From: Sipunculus nudus | Lineage: Eukaryota; Annelida; Sipuncula; Golfingiida; Sipunculidae | Length of the DNA: 64,000 bases | Assembly: GCA_026874595.1 (NCBI GenBank) | Contig: CM049317.1 | Location: 11,566,382 to 11,630,381 of the forward strand | Reading direction: 5' to 3' | Shown here: positions 62,150 through 64,000 of the stretch, piece by piece | Layout of the letters: each line of letters begins with the position of its first letter | Position numbering within the stretch: the stretch's first letter is position 1 | Made by a program: the position numbers and the translations under genes | The notes under the pieces: generated by a model | What the model was told of the DNA's origin: nothing | The model's database searches: none | The model's input: only the letters and a program-made list of their open reading frames with translations

Positions 62150-62379
62150 ATACGCCAGAGTAAGCCAACCGAAAATTTTCCCTTATTGGGCCTATTATCG
62201 CCCATCCCGCCTCGTTCCCGTGTATCTAGGTCACACTTCCGTTACCCATAACCACATTTTCTTCTGGCTTATGCCATGATGGACGTATGATCCCGCGCTG
62301 CGAGATTCGTCCACTGTTGGGTTTGTCGTTTTGAGTTTGCAAACTGATTGTAAGTTATTCTTATTTTCCCTTGCCCGCC

Positions 62380-63549
62380 ATGGAGAACCCCTCCTATTGT
62401 GTCTCTTGTGGCACTATAATCCCGGTTTGGAACTCCCACCCCACTTGTTATAGTTGCCGCACCAACAATGACTCCTGCCGCGGTCCGGCTGATCCTGGTT
62501 TCCATTGCCAGACGTGGTCCACTGACAAGTGGGCCTTATTCCAGGATTGGGTTCATTCCCCGGTTATTGGGGATTCCCCCTCCATTCTTCCCTTGTCTGG
62601 CCCCGTGGTTGTCTCCGGGGGGGAGGGGGGGGAGCCTACCCTGGTTGACCGCACCACGGCCGTGTTGGGTTCACCGTCCGTTCCCGCCGGTCCTGTCACC
62701 TCTCCTGTGGTTTCGACTGTAAAATCGTTGCTGTCTCATTCCCGGAAACGGAAATCTTCCCCCATTCACACGGCCTCCCGTTCTGACAGCTCATCTGCAT
62801 ATTCCATATTACATAAATTGTCCCAGTTTTGTTCATCCTTGATGTCGGATCTAGATTCGTCTAGACCCGCAGCTGTCCGTCCGGCGCCCTCCCCGGCGCC
62901 CCCGGTCCTTTCTCCCCGGCCGTTCTCGTCGCCCCCGGCTCCTCGCCGTGTTCCATCTTTGTCGCCGGGGCCGGCTGGAGCCGTCCCGCTGGATCGCCCG
63001 GCCCTTCCTGGGGTGCAGGTAAGTGCGTCGATCCCTCCTGCCTCCGTTTCCGGGCGGCCGGTTCCTCCGTCTTCCGCCATTACTGCCCGGCAGGCCGGCT
63101 CTTTATTTCAGACGCCATCTGCTGGGCGGCCGACGGATCCGGTTCCGGCTCCTTCCAGGATAGGTCCTGCTGCTGCTCGTTCACCGGCTTCCTGTTTCCA
63201 GCCTCCGGTTGTTCCGACTCAGCGGGTCTCTCTGGCTCCCCCTACCCGGGGTTCTCCAGGGTCCCCGTCTTCTCAGTCAGCCGATCCCACCCTGGCACCT
63301 GACCAGTTGTCAGAGATCGCGCTGCAACGCCAGGCTTGGCGTACGCTCAAATCTGCGCTTCTGGACCTTGTGGCTACCTCCATCCAGGAGGCTAACCCTT
63401 CTGGTCCGAAGTTCCGTAGGTTACAACCTCGGACTTCCTCGGGCGTCGGCGGCCGGTTCATTTTTGAATCCTGCCGCCCTGCAGTCGCCCTCGGCCGCAC
63501 CCGCCGTGTGTATGGAGTTTTCCGAACACACGGGGGCTCTCTTACGTGA
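62380..63549 (+). CDS. Gag-like ORF1 of a DIRS-like element, frameshifted near its end
   Basis: 389 codons. The N-terminus has a Cys/His cluster, CVSCGTIIPVWNSHPTCYSC then DPGFHCQTWSTDKWALFQDW, of a C-x2-C..H..C-x2-C..C type common in ORF1 of DIRS-like elements. A long Pro/Ser-rich linker (about residues 70-310) follows, then a more ordered stretch (DQLSEIALQRQAWRTLKSAL..). The last about 40 residues (from roughly 63410) look out of frame: the natural continuation is in the next frame, open to the window end. The start was chosen for its Kozak-like context. Alternatives are a gag of another retroelement class or a domesticated protein. Confidence 0.55.
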   Translation: MENPSYCVSCGTIIPVWNSHPTCYSCRTNNDSCRGPADPGFHCQTWSTDKWALFQDWVHSPVIGDSPSILPLSGPVVVSGGEGGEPTLVDRTTAVLGSPSVPAGPVTSPVVSTVKSLLSHSRKRKSSPIHTASRSDSSSAYSILHKLSQFCSSLMSDLDSSRPAAVRPAPSPAPPVLSPRPFSSPPAPRRVPSLSPGPAGAVPLDRPALPGVQVSASIPPASVSGRPVPPSSAITARQAGSLFQTPSAGRPTDPVPAPSRIGPAAARSPASCFQPPVVPTQRVSLAPPTRGSPGSPSSQSADPTLAPDQLSEIALQRQAWRTLKSALLDLVATSIQEANPSGPKFRRLQPRTSSGVGGRFIFESCRPAVALGRTRRVYGVFRTHGGSLT

Positions 63550-64000
63550 GCACCACGCGGTGGTCTCGGGGTCTCGCTCCACTGCTACTGGGGCCCCGCT
63601 TCCGCCGGGTTCGGAGAAACCTTGGTCCCCCGGTACCCTCTGGAATTCAAGTGGGTACCGGGCTACCTGTTTCGATCGCTTGCTCCCTTTTCCGGATAAC
63701 CCTGATATTCCGTCGGCTCCCATGCGCCTCGAGTCCGGCCTGGAACAGCCGTTTGCGGACGGAAAGTCTTTATTTCCGTCCTCTGTCCATCTTTCGGATC
63801 GTCACTTGTCGGATCTGGAGGGGCTCGGCCGGCAAGCGGCCGACATGGTTAACGACTTACAGGCTGTCACTAGCTTGCTCACCGTTTCTCCGGACACGCT
63901 CACTCTCAACGACAACTGGCAGGCTTCTGCCCATACATGCGCTGAGTTAAATCAGGTCTTTTGGCGCCTGGTGGAAAATTGCATCTTATTACGCCGCACG
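63395..64000 (+). pseudogene. Continuation of the gag-like ORF after a one-base frameshift
   Basis: Frame 2 is open from about 63390 to the window end. It encodes AALQSPSAAPAVCMEFSEHT, then LLPFPDNPDIPSAP, LSDLEGLGRQAADMVNDLQA and FWRLVENCILLRR, which look like the C-terminal half of the same protein. A single extra base somewhere in 63395-63470 would explain the change. It could be a mutation, a sequencing error, or less likely programmed frameshifting. Confidence 0.6.

Larger units (their letters stand above)
62150..64000 (+). mobile_element. DIRS-like retroelement, 5' end, GC-rich
   Basis: Base composition changes sharply from AT-rich to GC-rich near 62150. A leader of about 230 bp precedes an ATG in a strong context (CCCGCCATGG). 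The ORF order expected for DIRS-type (tyrosine-recombinase) elements, gag then RT/RNase H and recombinase, would extend past the window, so the class rests on the gag-like protein alone. It lies downstream of DZANK1 exon 7, presumably in an intron. Confidence 0.5.

Noticed and set aside
62468-63723. Overlapping ORFs in other frames and on the minus strand in the GC-rich end
   Set aside because: Shadows of the gag-like frame caused by high GC and few stop codons.

Overview
The window is nuclear DNA of a metazoan, most likely a marine mollusc and probably a bivalve. It is AT-rich. Its genes are split by introns with GT..AG borders, and it is crowded with dispersed repeats of a kind I associate with bivalve genomes: elements ending in a (ACGG)n-type microsatellite plus an AGCTCAGCTGA hairpin, and 'TTGACCTTTGACCT' core arrays. 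The organism call is an inference from repeat style and protein similarity. There are no bacterial operons or CRISPR arrays, and I saw no complete tRNA or rRNA gene.

Three host genes can be reconstructed exon by exon. (1) 8102-13447, minus strand: inositol-3-phosphate synthase (ISYNA1/INO1), six coding exons that join in phase to about 556 aa, complete. A plausible 5' leader exon lies at 15249-15405. (2) 41626-45703, minus strand: nascent polypeptide-associated complex subunit alpha (NACA), six coding exons giving 214 aa, complete. A candidate non-coding first exon at 46751-46799 starts with a 5'TOP-like pyrimidine tract. (3) 52315-61199 onward, plus strand: the 5' half of a DZANK1-like gene, seven in-phase coding exons that continue past the right edge. 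Its introns hold a tRNA-derived SINE, a duplicated 3' splice site, a 24-bp minisatellite of about 77 units, tandem relics of an exon/donor junction, and a full-length interspersed element.

Region by region: 1-8.1 kb is intergenic, with G-rich MITE-like repeats, perfect palindromes and a 44-bp satellite (4197-5936). 8.1-15.4 kb is ISYNA1. 15.5-41.6 kb is gene-poor and repeat-dominated: a dead non-LTR retrotransposon (18942-21796) between 130-143 bp direct repeats, several Helentron-like non-autonomous elements (24.7, 26.9, 31.1, 35.8 kb), and other tandem repeats. 41.6-46.8 kb is NACA. 48.1-51.1 kb is a large inverted repeat with a 1975-bp hAT-type element (8-bp target duplication) sitting between its arms. 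52.3-61.2 kb is DZANK1. From about 62.15 kb to the end is the GC-rich start of a DIRS-like retroelement with a frameshifted gag-like ORF.

Nothing suggests that the three genes act together. One makes inositol phosphate, one is a ribosome-associated chaperone, and one is a cilium-associated ankyrin protein. The most notable content is how mobile and tandem DNA has built and eroded gene structure, especially in DZANK1, and a modular repeat family that carries arrays of nuclear-receptor-like half-sites.
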